Below, one piece after another: positions 28,145 through 37,447 of a DNA stretch of 47,610 nucleotides. The position numbers and the translations under genes are program-made. This stretch comes from an uncultured Planctomycetaceae bacterium (GTDB lineage: Bacteria > Planctomycetota > Planctomycetia > Planctomycetales > Planctomycetaceae), in the NCBI GenBank assembly GCA_937916515.1, contig CALFSX010000145.1:1-47610 (forward strand). Direction: 5' to 3'. The first letter of the stretch is position 1. Every line of letters starts with the position of its first letter. The notes under the pieces are model-generated. The model ran no database searches and was not told the DNA's origin. It saw only the letters and a list, made by a program, of their open reading frames with translations.

Positions 28145-29197
28145 ATGCTTTCATCATGGGATCAACTTAAAGGCCACAGTGAACAGCGCGAGCTGTTTCG
28201 GCGATCTCTGGAACTGGGCCGCCTGTCGCACGCATACGTTTTGGCCGGACCAGAAGGCATCGGAAAGCGTCAGTTCGCTCGCCTGCTGGCACAATCCGTT
28301 TTCTGCCGAAATCACGAACTGGCAGAACTTCAGATCTGTGGCGATTGTCGAGCGTGCCGAGCGTTCGCTGTAAACGCGTGGCCGGATTACATTGAAATCG
28401 GTGTTCCGGAAGGCAAGAACACCATCCCCATCGCACTCATCGCTGGCGAAGACGGCAAGCGTGGTCGAGAAGGTTTGTGCTACGAACTTTCAATGGCACC
28501 ACAGGCGTCCGATCGACGCGTGGCCGTAATTAACGACGCTGGCCTGATGAATACAGAGAGCGCCAATGCCCTGTTGAAAACTCTGGAGGAGCCTCCAGCC
28601 GATTCACTGATACTTCTGGTTTGCGACAACCCGGATACACTGCTGCCAACCATTCGCTCTCGCTGCCAGATCATCCGATTCTTCCCGATGTCTGCCGATG
28701 ACGTGAAGCAGATTCTGTTGCAGGAGGAAATCGTTGACAGCGAAGAAGAAGCTGCTTCCATAGCTGCATTGTGCGAAGGCAGTCTGGAAATCGCTCGTCA
28801 GTTGCTCAACCCTGATTTACGAAAACTGAAGTCGTCCGTCGCAAAACACCTCAGCCAAATGGAAGCAATGAAGCCGCTGAAAATCGCGGCGTCTGTGATT
28901 GAGGGGATTGAGGAAATGTCGTCCAGCACCGCAGAACAGCGTCAAAACGCTCAATGGCTGTTGCGATTTGTTGCCGATGCGATTCAGGATCGCCTGAAGG
29001 GGCTGGCTCACGGCGACCTGGCCGATCCGTTGACGCAAAAATTGGGGGCACGCAGTGGAGTCGATTTGCTTGCACCAATGCTGGAACGCACAATTGCAGC
29101 ATCGCGGCAGATCGACGGTTCGTCACCCGTAAAACTGGTGCTGGAAGCACTCTTCGACGACCTCGCAAAACTATTCCGAGTGGCAGCGAAACGATAG
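28145..29197 (+). CDS. holB: DNA polymerase III subunit delta'
   Basis: 350 residues. AAA+ clamp-loader subunit that helps open and load the beta clamp. P-loop G35-PEGIGK41-R; zinc-binding cysteines C54, C65, C68 and C71 (ICGDCRAC); sensor/SRC-like region with LLKTLEEPP and IRSRCQIIRF. The degenerate Walker features and the SRC motif support delta'/gamma-type. The last third is the collar domain. It begins 15 bp after a Q repeat and leads a cluster with ricT and a Minf_1886-family gene, a grouping seen in other planctomycetes and in many bacteria (holB-ricT). Confidence 0.92.
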   Translation: MLSSWDQLKGHSEQRELFRRSLELGRLSHAYVLAGPEGIGKRQFARLLAQSVFCRNHELAELQICGDCRACRAFAVNAWPDYIEIGVPEGKNTIPIALIAGEDGKRGREGLCYELSMAPQASDRRVAVINDAGLMNTESANALLKTLEEPPADSLILLVCDNPDTLLPTIRSRCQIIRFFPMSADDVKQILLQEEIVDSEEEAASIAALCEGSLEIARQLLNPDLRKLKSSVAKHLSQMEAMKPLKIAASVIEGIEEMSSSTAEQRQNAQWLLRFVADAIQDRLKGLAHGDLADPLTQKLGARSGVDLLAPMLERTIAASRQIDGSSPVKLVLEALFDDLAKLFRVAAKR

Positions 29198-29340
29198 AGC
29201 AGGGCGGAAAACAGAAAAACGGCGTTGCAGAAAAACCGGGCTGTGCAATTGGCCGTTGCTGCAAGTTCCTTCCCATCGCGGCTTTCTGATGGCTATACTG
29301 GCAACCCAACGCATTCCCTTCTTCAGTAGTTCGCGCCCCA

Positions 29341-30255
29341 ATGTCCATTGATACTCAGGAATTCTCCTCAGCCAACGAAACTTCCGACACGATGAAATTC
29401 GTCGTGCGGTATGGTTCCATGCGACATCTGGGCGAATTCATTGCCAAACGCCAGCATTCCATTCGACGAGGCGACGACGTCATAGTCAGGTCCGATCGCG
29501 GTGCTGAATTTGGCATAGTACTTTGTGAATCGACAGAGAAAACCAACAGCTATTTGGGAGACAACGTCCGTACCGGCAGAATTCTGCGACTGGCGTCCGA
29601 CGAAGATCGCCGCTCACTGGATGAAGTTGCCAGTCGAGAAAAGATATTCTTCACCGAAAGTCAAAACATGATCAACGATCGCAAACTGCAAATGCAGCTT
29701 GTGGACGTTGAACAGGTTTTTGGCGGTGAACGAATTATCTTCTATTACCTCGCGGAGAAGCGAGTCGACTTTCGCGAACTGGTCAAAGGCATGTCGCGAG
29801 AATTTAATACTCGCATCGAAATGCGGCAGATCGGCGTTCGCGACGAAGCGCGACTTCTTGCGGATTACGGAGACTGCGGCAAACCGGTATGCTGTAACAC
29901 GCACCTGCAGGAGATGCCTCCGGTCTCCATGAAGATGGCCAAGCTGCAAAAGGCAACGCTGGATCCAAACAAGATTTCCGGCCGCTGCGGACGCCTGAAA
30001 TGCTGTCTTCGCTACGAATACGACACTTACGAAGCTCACCGTAAAGAACTGCCGAAGATCGGCGCCACTGTCATTACTCGCGAAGGGCAGGGCCGTGTAA
30101 TCGCGCAGGAGTTGCTGGTTCGTAAGCTGTTGGTAAGTTTTGACGACGGTCGACGCGTTATGACCGATGAGTCCGAAATCGTCACTGTCGTTTCTCGCGG
30201 AAATCGCGGCAGAAAAGACACGTCAACAACCGAACCAGATGAAAATAAAGAATAG
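29341..30255 (+). CDS. ricT: PSP1/RicT-family regulatory iron-sulfur protein
   Basis: 304 residues. PSP1 C-terminal domain protein, homologous to RicT (YaaT) of Bacillus, which with RicA and RicF forms the Y-complex that guides RNase Y processing and binds [4Fe-4S] clusters. Conserved cysteines are present: C179, C184-C185, C216, C221-C222 in GDCGKPVCCNTHL and GRCGRLKCCLRYEYD. The N-terminal half contains the PSP1 fold (VVRYGSMRHLGEF; DVIVRSDRGAEFG). No ricA or ricF near. Adjacent to holB, as in many genomes. Terminal 20 residues are charged and probably disordered. Confidence 0.92.
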   Translation: MSIDTQEFSSANETSDTMKFVVRYGSMRHLGEFIAKRQHSIRRGDDVIVRSDRGAEFGIVLCESTEKTNSYLGDNVRTGRILRLASDEDRRSLDEVASREKIFFTESQNMINDRKLQMQLVDVEQVFGGERIIFYYLAEKRVDFRELVKGMSREFNTRIEMRQIGVRDEARLLADYGDCGKPVCCNTHLQEMPPVSMKMAKLQKATLDPNKISGRCGRLKCCLRYEYDTYEAHRKELPKIGATVITREGQGRVIAQELLVRKLLVSFDDGRRVMTDESEIVTVVSRGNRGRKDTSTTEPDENKE

Positions 30256-30344
30256 ACACTTCTGTCTGACGTCGGCTCGCGGTAAGATGTCGACACTTGA
30301 TGCAATTTCGCCTCAGATTCTTCCCCGGGCTGAGACTTCCCAGA

Positions 30345-30734
30345 ATGACTACTGCACGCAAAACAGCGTTGTCGCGTACTTATCATAAGAACGCCTACCA
30401 ATTCGTTTTCGCAGCGCTTCGCCATGCTCAGGAAAATCTTGGCAGAGACCGCAATAATAACAGCACCGGCCATGTTTCCGGACGTGAATTGCTTGAAGGC
30501 GTTCGAGAACTCGCTCAACAGCACTACGGTCTGATGACAGTGTCAGTCTTCGCCAAATGGGGAATTCACTGCACTGAAGACTTCGGTAAGATCGTGTTCG
30601 AACTAATCGAATCCGGTGAAATGAAAAAGACAGACGACGATCACCTGGAAGATTTCGTCGACCTGTACGATTTCAAAAAGGCATTTGTCGAAGACTACAT
30701 CGTCGATACCGCAAAAGCCTTCAACAAGGCTTAG
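30345..30734 (+). CDS. Minf_1886-family protein
   Basis: 129 residues from ATG 30345; the in-frame upstream ATG at 30297 would add a hydrophobic/basic 16-residue leader with no support. The helical region with HKNAYQFVFAALRHAQENL, GHVSGRELLEGVRELAQQHYG and VFAKWGIHCTEDFGKIVFEL matches the conserved small protein family named Minf_1886, found mainly in the PVC group and related phyla. Function unknown. It lies 89 bp after ricT on the same strand. Ends with an acidic and a Lys-rich segment. Confidence 0.88.
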   Translation: MTTARKTALSRTYHKNAYQFVFAALRHAQENLGRDRNNNSTGHVSGRELLEGVRELAQQHYGLMTVSVFAKWGIHCTEDFGKIVFELIESGEMKKTDDDHLEDFVDLYDFKKAFVEDYIVDTAKAFNKA

Positions 30735-31118
30735 TGGATCAGGCGGAGCCTCTTTGACCAGTGCCACTCAGACCGGTCGAAGGCTTCCTCCGTGTCGCCC
30801 GTTTTACACGCAGCCAATGGCTGCGCTCTCCCCGACAGCGCAGCTGACCGAATTCTTGTTCGACCTGAATTTCCACTGGCAAGATCCTTCGCGTTTGAGC
30901 CGAAACAGTCAGCATTGCCCTGTGTCAAAACTCGCAGCTTTGCGTGAATATCCGGCCTCAAAATTGCTCAATCAAGAGCAAAAAAAAACAGTGTGCGTGC
31001 GAATAGTTTTTTCGCAAAAGCGTCCAATTGCTGACACCTCGCATGAATTCAGATAGACTTTGCACATTCGCACAAGCACTGAATTCTTTTATTTGCGTCA
31101 ACTCGTCGAGGGTCACAG
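30735..31118. other. Intergenic stretch with hairpins
   Basis: About 380 bp before the ThuA gene. It holds a perfect hairpin CGCAGCC-AAT-GGCTGCG (30809-30825, 7-bp stem, 3-nt loop) and, right after the Minf_1886 stop, a weaker AGGC-gga-GCCT stem. An A9 tract sits near 30982. No coding sequence convincing on either strand. Confidence 0.5.
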
Positions 31119-31997
31119 ATGAACTTCCGTACTTCGCTTGCCGTGTTCTTCACAGCAGTCGCATTTTCAGCAACAACTGCCGCTGACAAGGTTGAACCTC
31201 TAAAGGGGCTGCTGATAACCGGTGGTTGCTGCCACGATTACGAAAATCAAAAGCGAATTATCACTGAAGGACTTAGCCAACGAGTCAACATTGTTTGGGA
31301 TGTTGTGCATGAAGGCGGAAGCGGCAAAGACCACAAGGTGTCCGTTTATGGCGACACCGGTTGGGCGAAGAAGTACGATGTCATTTTTCACAACGAATGT
31401 TTCGGTGGTGTGACCGACGACAAGTTTGTCGAATCCATCGCCGCTGCCCATCACGAAGGTGTGCCCGCAATTTTTGTGCATTGCAGCTTGCACAGCTATA
31501 GAAACGCAGCCGTGGGAGCTGACGCCTGGCGAGAACTAATCGGAGTTACGTCACGCAGCCACGAAGCAAAGCGGTCCGTGAAGGCAATTACAGTTAACGG
31601 CGAACATCCGGTAATGACTGGCTTTCCTGCGGAGTGGCAGTCACCAAACGGTGAACTTTATAAAATTGAAAAGGTGTGGCCAAACTGTATTCCATTAGCA
31701 GAAGCGTATGGCGAAGACACAAAGAAAAACCACATCGTGATCTGGTTGAACACGTTCGGGAAAGCTCGAATTTTCGGCACATCGTTGGGCCATCACAACG
31801 AAACGATGAACAACGAAGTTTGGTTGGATCTTGTTTCTCGCGGACTGCTTTGGAGCGTTGATCGACTTCAACCAAACGGCAAGCCGTTACCAGGGTTCGA
31901 AGGTTCTGGCGTAAAACCCATCGTAATCGAAACAGTTGACGCATCAAAACCGACTCCTGACCCGAAGTTTTCGAACCCCGCCAAGAAACAAAAATAA
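31119..31997 (+). CDS. Secreted ThuA-domain protein
   Basis: 292 residues with an N-terminal signal peptide (SLAVFFTAVAFSATTAA). The whole mature protein is a ThuA-like domain: LKGLLITGGCCHDYENQKRI at the start, YDVIFHNECF, GVPAIFVHCSLHSYR and FGKARIFGTSLGHHNETM. ThuA/trehalose-utilization-type domains have an amidotransferase-like fold and are abundant in planctomycetes with uncertain sugar-related roles. Unlike the 1560-residue paralogue it lacks dehydrogenase and cytochrome domains. Ribosome-binding site GAGGG before ATG. The last about 35 residues are Pro/Lys-rich and disordered. Confidence 0.92.
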   Translation: MNFRTSLAVFFTAVAFSATTAADKVEPLKGLLITGGCCHDYENQKRIITEGLSQRVNIVWDVVHEGGSGKDHKVSVYGDTGWAKKYDVIFHNECFGGVTDDKFVESIAAAHHEGVPAIFVHCSLHSYRNAAVGADAWRELIGVTSRSHEAKRSVKAITVNGEHPVMTGFPAEWQSPNGELYKIEKVWPNCIPLAEAYGEDTKKNHIVIWLNTFGKARIFGTSLGHHNETMNNEVWLDLVSRGLLWSVDRLQPNGKPLPGFEGSGVKPIVIETVDASKPTPDPKFSNPAKKQK

Positions 31998-32027
31998 CGT
32001 TTCTGCATCGCAGATGACGGAAGAACG

Positions 32028-33635
32028 ATGAACTGGCCCCTTGTTTCGAAAATGCTCGGACATCTGTCACTGCTGATCGGCGGTGCCATGATTGTTGCAT
32101 TACCATGGTCGTTTCCGATGTTCGGGCAGGCGGTCTCGTTTGAACGTCAGTCATTCATCGGCGTGCTGGAATCGATCGGCATTTCTGTTGTTGTCGGGTT
32201 GATGCTTCAGTTCGTTGGTCGCAACGCAAAAGATTCGTTGCTTCGAAAAGAAGCACTTGCGGTGGTTGGTTTGGGTTGGGTGTTGTCCGGAATTCTTGGC
32301 GGGCTACCCTATTTACTGACGCCAACATATCGTGTTGAAGGTGTCAGCCTTAGCGTCCCCGATGCCATGTTTGAATCCGTCTCCGGATTCACCACCACGG
32401 GTGCATCAATCCTGACTCAATTGGAAGTTCCCTTGGGTATTGCCGATTGCGAAGCTGCCGCGAATGATGGACTGATCGCCTACATTCCCCGAAGCGTGCT
32501 GTTTTGGAGAAGCTTCACCCACTGGTTGGGCGGAATGGGCATCATTGTTTTGTTCGTTGCCATTCTTGGTCAACTGGGAGCTGGCGGCAAAGCTTTGATG
32601 CGACGTGAAGTTCCAGGCCCTATTGCAGACAGCGTGAGACCACGAATTCGCGAAACCGCGATGTTGATGTGGACCATCTATCTAAGCTTCACGGTGCTGA
32701 TGACAATCGTCCTGTGCGGGCAGGGAATGAGTGTTTTTGATTCGCTGTGTCATACCTTCGGAACTTTGGCAACAGGCGGCTTTAGTACTCGGAATGCCAG
32801 TGTTGGAGCATTCAACAACGTTGGCATGGAAGTGACCATTACCATCTTCATGATTGCGGCTGGCACAAACTTCAACCTGTATTACCTGCTGCTGCGAAAA
32901 AAGGAAAGGCAGGGCGGCAAACCGATAACTCGCCTGGGTGCGTTTTTTTCCGACCCGGAATTCAGAGCCTATCTGTGTATCATCGCAGTGACCACCATTG
33001 GACTTTCAGCAATATTGCTGATGGAAAAAACGTACGCAACAGCCGGAGCCAGCCTGCGACATTCACTATTCAATGTGGTTGCCGTAATGACAACAACTGG
33101 ATTTGGCACAGAGGATTTTGCAAAGTGGCCGGAATTCAGCCGTGCGATTCTTCTGCTGCTGATGTTTGTCGGCGGTTGCAGTGGTTCAACAGGAGGTGGA
33201 GTGAAGGTGATTCGCTTTCTGGTGTTGTGGCAGGTATTAAAGTTGGAAGCGGATCGAGCATTTCGACCAAACCTGGTGAGACCGCTGCGGCTGGCTGGCA
33301 GCCGTATGGACGAATCAGTCGGACGTGACGTACTGGTTTATTTCTGCCTGATCGCAATGATCTTTTCCACCAGCTGGGCAGGACTTATAGCCATGGAACC
33401 CGCGGATCAATGGGCGGGAGAAACGTCGGCCGAAAAACTTACAGACTGTGCAGGAGCTGTCGCCGCCACACTTAACAACATCGGCCCAGGCTTGGGTATT
33501 TGCGGCCCGCACGGAAACTACACGGCGTTTTCGGAGTGCAGCAAGTTGCTGCTGACTCTGCTGATGTTACTTGGCCGACTGGAACTGTTTGCCATCATCG
33601 TCTTGTTCATGCCCGGATTCTGGAAGAACCAATAA
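32028..33635 (+). CDS. trkH: Potassium uptake protein, TrkH/KtrB family
   Basis: 535 residues, membrane channel-like K+ (or Na+-driven K+) uptake subunit. The four pore segments are visible: SGFTTTGAS, GTLATGGFSTRN, MTTTGFGTED, and NNIGPGLG, each carrying the selectivity glycine. GGAAG ribosome-binding site before the start. It starts 30 bp after the ThuA gene. No trkA or ktrA regulatory subunit in the window, so the partner must be elsewhere. Length is typical of TrkH. Confidence 0.94.
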   Translation: MNWPLVSKMLGHLSLLIGGAMIVALPWSFPMFGQAVSFERQSFIGVLESIGISVVVGLMLQFVGRNAKDSLLRKEALAVVGLGWVLSGILGGLPYLLTPTYRVEGVSLSVPDAMFESVSGFTTTGASILTQLEVPLGIADCEAAANDGLIAYIPRSVLFWRSFTHWLGGMGIIVLFVAILGQLGAGGKALMRREVPGPIADSVRPRIRETAMLMWTIYLSFTVLMTIVLCGQGMSVFDSLCHTFGTLATGGFSTRNASVGAFNNVGMEVTITIFMIAAGTNFNLYYLLLRKKERQGGKPITRLGAFFSDPEFRAYLCIIAVTTIGLSAILLMEKTYATAGASLRHSLFNVVAVMTTTGFGTEDFAKWPEFSRAILLLLMFVGGCSGSTGGGVKVIRFLVLWQVLKLEADRAFRPNLVRPLRLAGSRMDESVGRDVLVYFCLIAMIFSTSWAGLIAMEPADQWAGETSAEKLTDCAGAVAATLNNIGPGLGICGPHGNYTAFSECSKLLLTLLMLLGRLELFAIIVLFMPGFWKNQ

Positions 33636-33803
33636 GGCAGACTGCGAAATGACTGCAGCAGCCCCTTTGGCATTGTTGCTCCGGCAGGAAGAAACTGTTT
33701 CCGGCCAATTGCAATGAAAGCTTGCAGTGACGACCTTTTAAAACCAGCAGACCACCACACTCCCAAAACGAATTTGTAAGCGAACAAACCGGGCAGCGAG
33801 CTC

Positions 33804-34631
33804 ATGACCTCCAGGCCAGAACTTTCCACCACTGACGATGCACGGCCAAATGGAACACAGCGAGTGATCCTGCTGGGTGCCAGCAATATCACTTTGGCGT
33901 GGCCCCGAATCATGGCGCTTATCCAATCAGGTTTTTCCAGGTCGGTGGAAGTCTACACCGCACATGGCATGGGCCGATCGTATTGTGCAGAACGTAGTGG
34001 ATTCGCATTTCGTCAGCTTCCGGGCATACTGCGTTCTGATCTGTGGAATGTACTGCCGCAAGGTAACAACAACGATCCGCCGCCGACTGCACTGATTACG
34101 GACCTGGGAAACGATCTCGTCTATGGCAGTTCTCCCGAAGAAGTGGCCGCAGCAACGGTTGAAACGGTGGAGCGAATACGATCGTGGAACAGCGAATGCC
34201 GCATCGCCATGACGCGTCCACCAGTTCATTCCGTTAACACATTGGGCAGCATTCGATTCATGGTTTGCAAAGCGGCCTTGTTTCCGTTTTCCGGCTTAAG
34301 ACTGCCTGCCGTAAAAACTGCGACATTGGAATTGGATCGCAAAATTGTCGAACTCGCGGATCGGCTTAGCATTCCACTTACAGCTACAAATTCTGACTGG
34401 TATGGTCTTGACCCAATTCACGTGAAGCGAAGTCGTCAGACCGAAGCATTCAGCAAATACTTCGAACCGTGGAGCCTGCCTGAAAACAACGACAGCAATC
34501 CCCCAAACAGGCGCCCGCTTAATGGCCTGACTTTCAGACCAACCGCCAGGTTACGTTGGGTATGGGGAACAGAAAAGCAAACTCAGCAACCCGTTTTAAC
34601 GGACGGCGGCTTCTCAGTCTTTGCCTTTTGA
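33804..34631 (+). CDS. SGNH-hydrolase-like protein
   Basis: 275 residues. Three of four SGNH blocks are visible: LGASNI (S27 as candidate nucleophile, in a block-I position although GDS is replaced by GAS), DLGNDLVYG (G102-N103-D104, block III), and DPIHVKRS (D203, H206; block V). The spacing suits an SGNH/GDSL esterase, though the identity of the glycine in block II could not be fixed. There is no signal peptide. The C-terminal 50 residues are Pro/Arg/Thr-rich. Possible role: O-acyl esterase or similar. Could be a catalytically changed homologue. Confidence 0.65.
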   Translation: MTSRPELSTTDDARPNGTQRVILLGASNITLAWPRIMALIQSGFSRSVEVYTAHGMGRSYCAERSGFAFRQLPGILRSDLWNVLPQGNNNDPPPTALITDLGNDLVYGSSPEEVAAATVETVERIRSWNSECRIAMTRPPVHSVNTLGSIRFMVCKAALFPFSGLRLPAVKTATLELDRKIVELADRLSIPLTATNSDWYGLDPIHVKRSRQTEAFSKYFEPWSLPENNDSNPPNRRPLNGLTFRPTARLRWVWGTEKQTQQPVLTDGGFSVFAF

Positions 34632-34670
34632 CTTTGCAAAGCGGCAGAGCAAGAGTTCCGTTTGTCTTAA

Positions 34671-35204
34671 TCAGCAGCTTGAATTGCCTTCCCGGTGTTC
34701 AAAACCGGTGTTCAAAACGGTCACGCACCAATCTGCAATATGGACGTCATTCTTTACATCAAACAAGACGCTGTCGATGCCCGCTTCCATCATTGTTGGC
34801 AGCAGCGTTTCGTGCTTTGCAGAACAAATCGCCAACAGCGCCGGACGCTGCGGCCAGCGAGCAAGCCGCGCCAGCATATTGAAGCATTCTCGCTCGACAC
34901 CCGAAAAAAACAGGATCGCTCCAACGGTGTAACGAGCCTCACAAAGCATTAAGGCATCACGAGCCGTCTGGCACGATTCGAATACTGGCGAACCGGCATT
35001 GCTCAATTTGCGCCGCGTGATCACATCGTGAACCTGAACCCCAATCGCGGGTGCCCATCGTCCTGACGGATCAAGTACGACGAACCTCCGCTCAGTCCAG
35101 TTGGGCAAAAATTCTTCTGCCGTCGGTATGTGAACTTTCACGTCTGACACGTCAAACCTTATGTCGAATTCTCTGAAACGTGTAAGTATGTTACTATCCG
35201 CCAA
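34671..35204 (-). CDS. Hypothetical protein, receiver-like fold
   Basis: 177 residues if started at TTG 35204 (ADSNILTRFREFDIRFDVSD after it). An in-frame ATG lies at 35270, but that would place the start inside an R repeat, so it is unlikely. The alternating beta/alpha pattern with WAPAIGVQVHDVI, VGAILFFSGVE and PALLAICSAKHETLLPTMME resembles response-regulator receiver domains, but the usual Asp/Asp/Lys residues are not found. Function unknown. The start choice is uncertain; the C-terminus is certain. Confidence 0.6.
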   Translation of the reverse strand: MADSNILTRFREFDIRFDVSDVKVHIPTAEEFLPNWTERRFVVLDPSGRWAPAIGVQVHDVITRRKLSNAGSPVFESCQTARDALMLCEARYTVGAILFFSGVERECFNMLARLARWPQRPALLAICSAKHETLLPTMMEAGIDSVLFDVKNDVHIADWCVTVLNTGFEHREGNSSC

Positions 35205-35238
35205 CAGTAAGTCACAGACAAATGCAAAGACATTTGCC

Positions 35239-35360
35239 TGACAATGGTTTCGACCTTGCCCCAATGGCATGGCATGCGAAAGAACGTGGAGAGTTCTAAT
35301 CGCCGAGCCGCTCCGTTGTCACTACGGCCAACATGCGAGGATTTTTTTTTAAGTAAGACC
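35239..35360 (-). repeat. R repeat, copy 1
   Basis: About 120 bp. Its hairpin end is degenerate here; the shared core (AGAAC-gtggaga-GTTCT, then CGCCGAGCCGCTCCGTTGTC) is well kept, and it finishes AAGTAAGACCCT after a T10 run. It lies 35 nt upstream of the minus-strand start at 35204 and abuts Q copy 2. Orientation is the same as the other R copies. Confidence 0.8.
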
Positions 35361-35448
35361 CTAACGAGGCAGTGCCTCAGACCATTCGAGCTACAGCTCG
35401 GAAACGCGGCTACGTCGCTCAGAAAACTTGACTCAACGTGAACATGTT
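35361..35448 (+). repeat. Q repeat, copy 2
   Basis: Matches the reverse complement of 28045-28130. Hairpins: GAGGC-agt-GCCTC, GAGCT-ac-AGCTC, GCGGC-tac-GTCGC (one G-T pair), then ACTTGACTCAACGTGAACA. Sits directly after R copy 1 and before the site-2 protease gene. Confidence 0.8.
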
Positions 35449-35612
35449 CACTGCGATAAGGAGCCTAATATTTCTTTTTGCACGAATCGTCATCGACCGC
35501 GACTTTGCAATGAGGTGATGACGGACACCAAAGGGTAAACTCAGTTGTAAAGTTTCCCCCATTCCAACACACCACGTCACTCAAGCTGCCAAACTTTCCC
35601 CACTCTGATCTT

Positions 35613-36869
35613 ATGTCCGAAGCCTCAAACCAACAGAAATCGGACACCCAGCAAACGGGAGAAATGGCCTCGTCGTCTCCTCCTGCCAACAAACCGGCTG
35701 CCGCCGCCATCGATGCCGGCACACCGGTTACCAGCACTTTGTCCGTTCCTGTTGATGAAGCACAACTGGCTTTGGCGCAGTTGGAAATCGACATTGCGAA
35801 CCGCATGACGTGGGAAGCGGAACGTCGCAGAAAACGAAGGCGTTTAAGAACCTGTCTGATTCTGTTTTTGTTAACGTTCGCCAGTACGACAATTGTGGGA
35901 GCCGACTTTTGGCCTGTGGAAATCATTTCAGGCTTCTTCAACGCCAAGTCAGAAGCTCGCATCCTGAAAAACCTGGATTACATCTGGCCCGTCGCAACCA
36001 ACGGCACGTCAACTCTGGCAGATCGATTTTGGCAGTCTATTAAACTGGGCTGTACTTACAGTTGTCCGCTTATGCTGATCCTTGTGTCTCACGAAATGGG
36101 CCATTACCTGCAGGCCGTGCGTTATCGAGTTCCCGCTTCACTTCCGTTTTTTATCCCTTTACCTTTGCCACCGCTCGGAACCATGGGAGCTGTCATTTTG
36201 CAGGGTAAAGGAGCGGCGGATCGGAAGAAAATGTTCGATATCGCTGTCAGCGGACCGATCGCCGGACTGGTGGTTACATTTCCAATTCTGTACTTCGGCA
36301 TCAAGACGTCGCAATATGCGTACCCCGGCTACTTTATTGAATACGAATTTGGTCAACCGATCCTTCTGAAATGGCTGATTACGGCCATTCACGGCCCCGC
36401 TCCGGCAGGCATGGTGTTCGAATGGAACGGATACGCCAAAGCCGGTTGGGTGGGCGTATTTATTACAGCGATGAACCTGCTGCCAATCGGACAACTGGAC
36501 GGCGGACACCTGATGTACACATTGGTCGGTCGCATCGCTCACTGGATTGCGTGGGGGCTGATCTTGTTTGCGGTTGCAGCAATGATCTACGGAGAACATT
36601 ACTCATACGTACTGCTGCTGATTCTGCTGACACTTACCGGTCCACGTCACCCACCGACTGCCGACGATTCTGTGCCGATCGGCTGGAGACGCCATTTGCT
36701 GGGCTGGTTGACTCTAAGTTTCCTAATCATCGGCTTCACACCTCAGCCAATTATCATTCAGGATCGACGCCCAGACCCAGCAGCGATTTCCAACGCAATT
36801 GAAGCCGTTGAAAACTGGGACTGGGCCGATTGGGAATCTCTGCAACCCGACGAACCAAACCCCGAATAG
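35613..36869 (+). CDS. Site-2 protease family membrane metalloprotease
   Basis: 418 residues. A disordered Ser/Pro/Ala-rich and then charged N-terminus (about 1-85, with ERRRKRRRLR) precedes a first membrane helix (about 90-105). Zinc site H160-E-M-G-H164 lies in a hydrophobic segment, and the second motif NLLPIGQLDGGH (D296) completes the active site; both are those of S2P (RseP/SpoIVFB-like) intramembrane proteases. No PDZ domain is apparent. The C-terminus has two further helices. Tail-to-tail with the next gene with one base between stops. Substrate unknown; regulation of a membrane-bound transcription factor is typical but not shown. Confidence 0.94.
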   Translation: MSEASNQQKSDTQQTGEMASSSPPANKPAAAAIDAGTPVTSTLSVPVDEAQLALAQLEIDIANRMTWEAERRRKRRRLRTCLILFLLTFASTTIVGADFWPVEIISGFFNAKSEARILKNLDYIWPVATNGTSTLADRFWQSIKLGCTYSCPLMLILVSHEMGHYLQAVRYRVPASLPFFIPLPLPPLGTMGAVILQGKGAADRKKMFDIAVSGPIAGLVVTFPILYFGIKTSQYAYPGYFIEYEFGQPILLKWLITAIHGPAPAGMVFEWNGYAKAGWVGVFITAMNLLPIGQLDGGHLMYTLVGRIAHWIAWGLILFAVAAMIYGEHYSYVLLLILLTLTGPRHPPTADDSVPIGWRRHLLGWLTLSFLIIGFTPQPIIIQDRRPDPAAISNAIEAVENWDWADWESLQPDEPNPE

Positions 36870-36870
36870 G

Positions 36871-37251
36871 CTATCGATCGAAGATCTGTCCAGCAGCACC
36901 CATTTGTTCTCCACAGTACATGCAATTTGGTCGGCGAGAGTTCACAGGCCGATTGCACTTACCGCACTCCACGATGGTGGCCCTTAGTCGACCATCCAGC
37001 TTTCCATCACGCAAGTCAATTTCCTGCATGCGTTCAACGATGTCATCCTGAGTCAGAGTGGTGGTTTCACAAAGCAATTCCCAAAGTGACTGACACCCCA
37101 AAGCCAACCCATCAATCCGCGATTCCAATCGACGAACATCGTGTTCCAGTGGTCGAGTTCTGCGATCAACCGCATTTGCCGTGCGCTCAGCAGACTGAGC
37201 GTGTCGCGCCGCATTGGTGATGGCCGACATCTGATACATTTCCCAAAACAT
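36871..37251 (-). CDS. Small coiled-coil zinc-ribbon protein
   Basis: 126 residues from ATG 37251, preceded by AGGAG. A longer open frame to 37401 would run into an R repeat and is rejected. Long helical region with heptad-like Leu spacing (TRPLEHDVRRLESRIDGLAL) and an acidic segment, then a C-terminal Cys4 zinc ribbon: C-x2-C (ECGKCNR) and C-x2-C (NCMYCGE). Probably a cytoplasmic protein of unknown function, possibly DNA-, RNA- or protein-binding. Similar small zinc-ribbon helical proteins are common in planctomycetes, as far as I recall. Confidence 0.75.
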   Translation of the reverse strand: MFWEMYQMSAITNAARHAQSAERTANAVDRRTRPLEHDVRRLESRIDGLALGCQSLWELLCETTTLTQDDIVERMQEIDLRDGKLDGRLRATIVECGKCNRPVNSRRPNCMYCGEQMGAAGQIFDR

Positions 37252-37271
37252 GCTGATCTCCTGACAACAAA

Positions 37272-37393
37272 CTGACAAGGGCTTCACCCTTGCCCCAATG
37301 GCGTGGCACGTAGAAAGACGTGGGGCGTTCGAACCGCAAAAACGCTCCTTTGTCGCTTCCACCAATGTGCGCATGCAAATTAAGTAAGACCCT
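37272..37393 (-). repeat. R repeat, copy 2
   Basis: About 120 bp starting with CAAGGG-cttca-CCCTTG, then CCAATGGCGTGGC. The inner hairpin is ACG-tgggg-CGT (37318-37328). Ends AAGTAAGACCCTAA. Hairpin end lies 24 nt upstream of the minus-strand start at 37251. Confidence 0.8.
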
Positions 37394-37447
37394 AAAGCCA
37401 ACGAAACGGAGTCATCAGCGGATCACGCAACTCGGCAAGAATCGACC

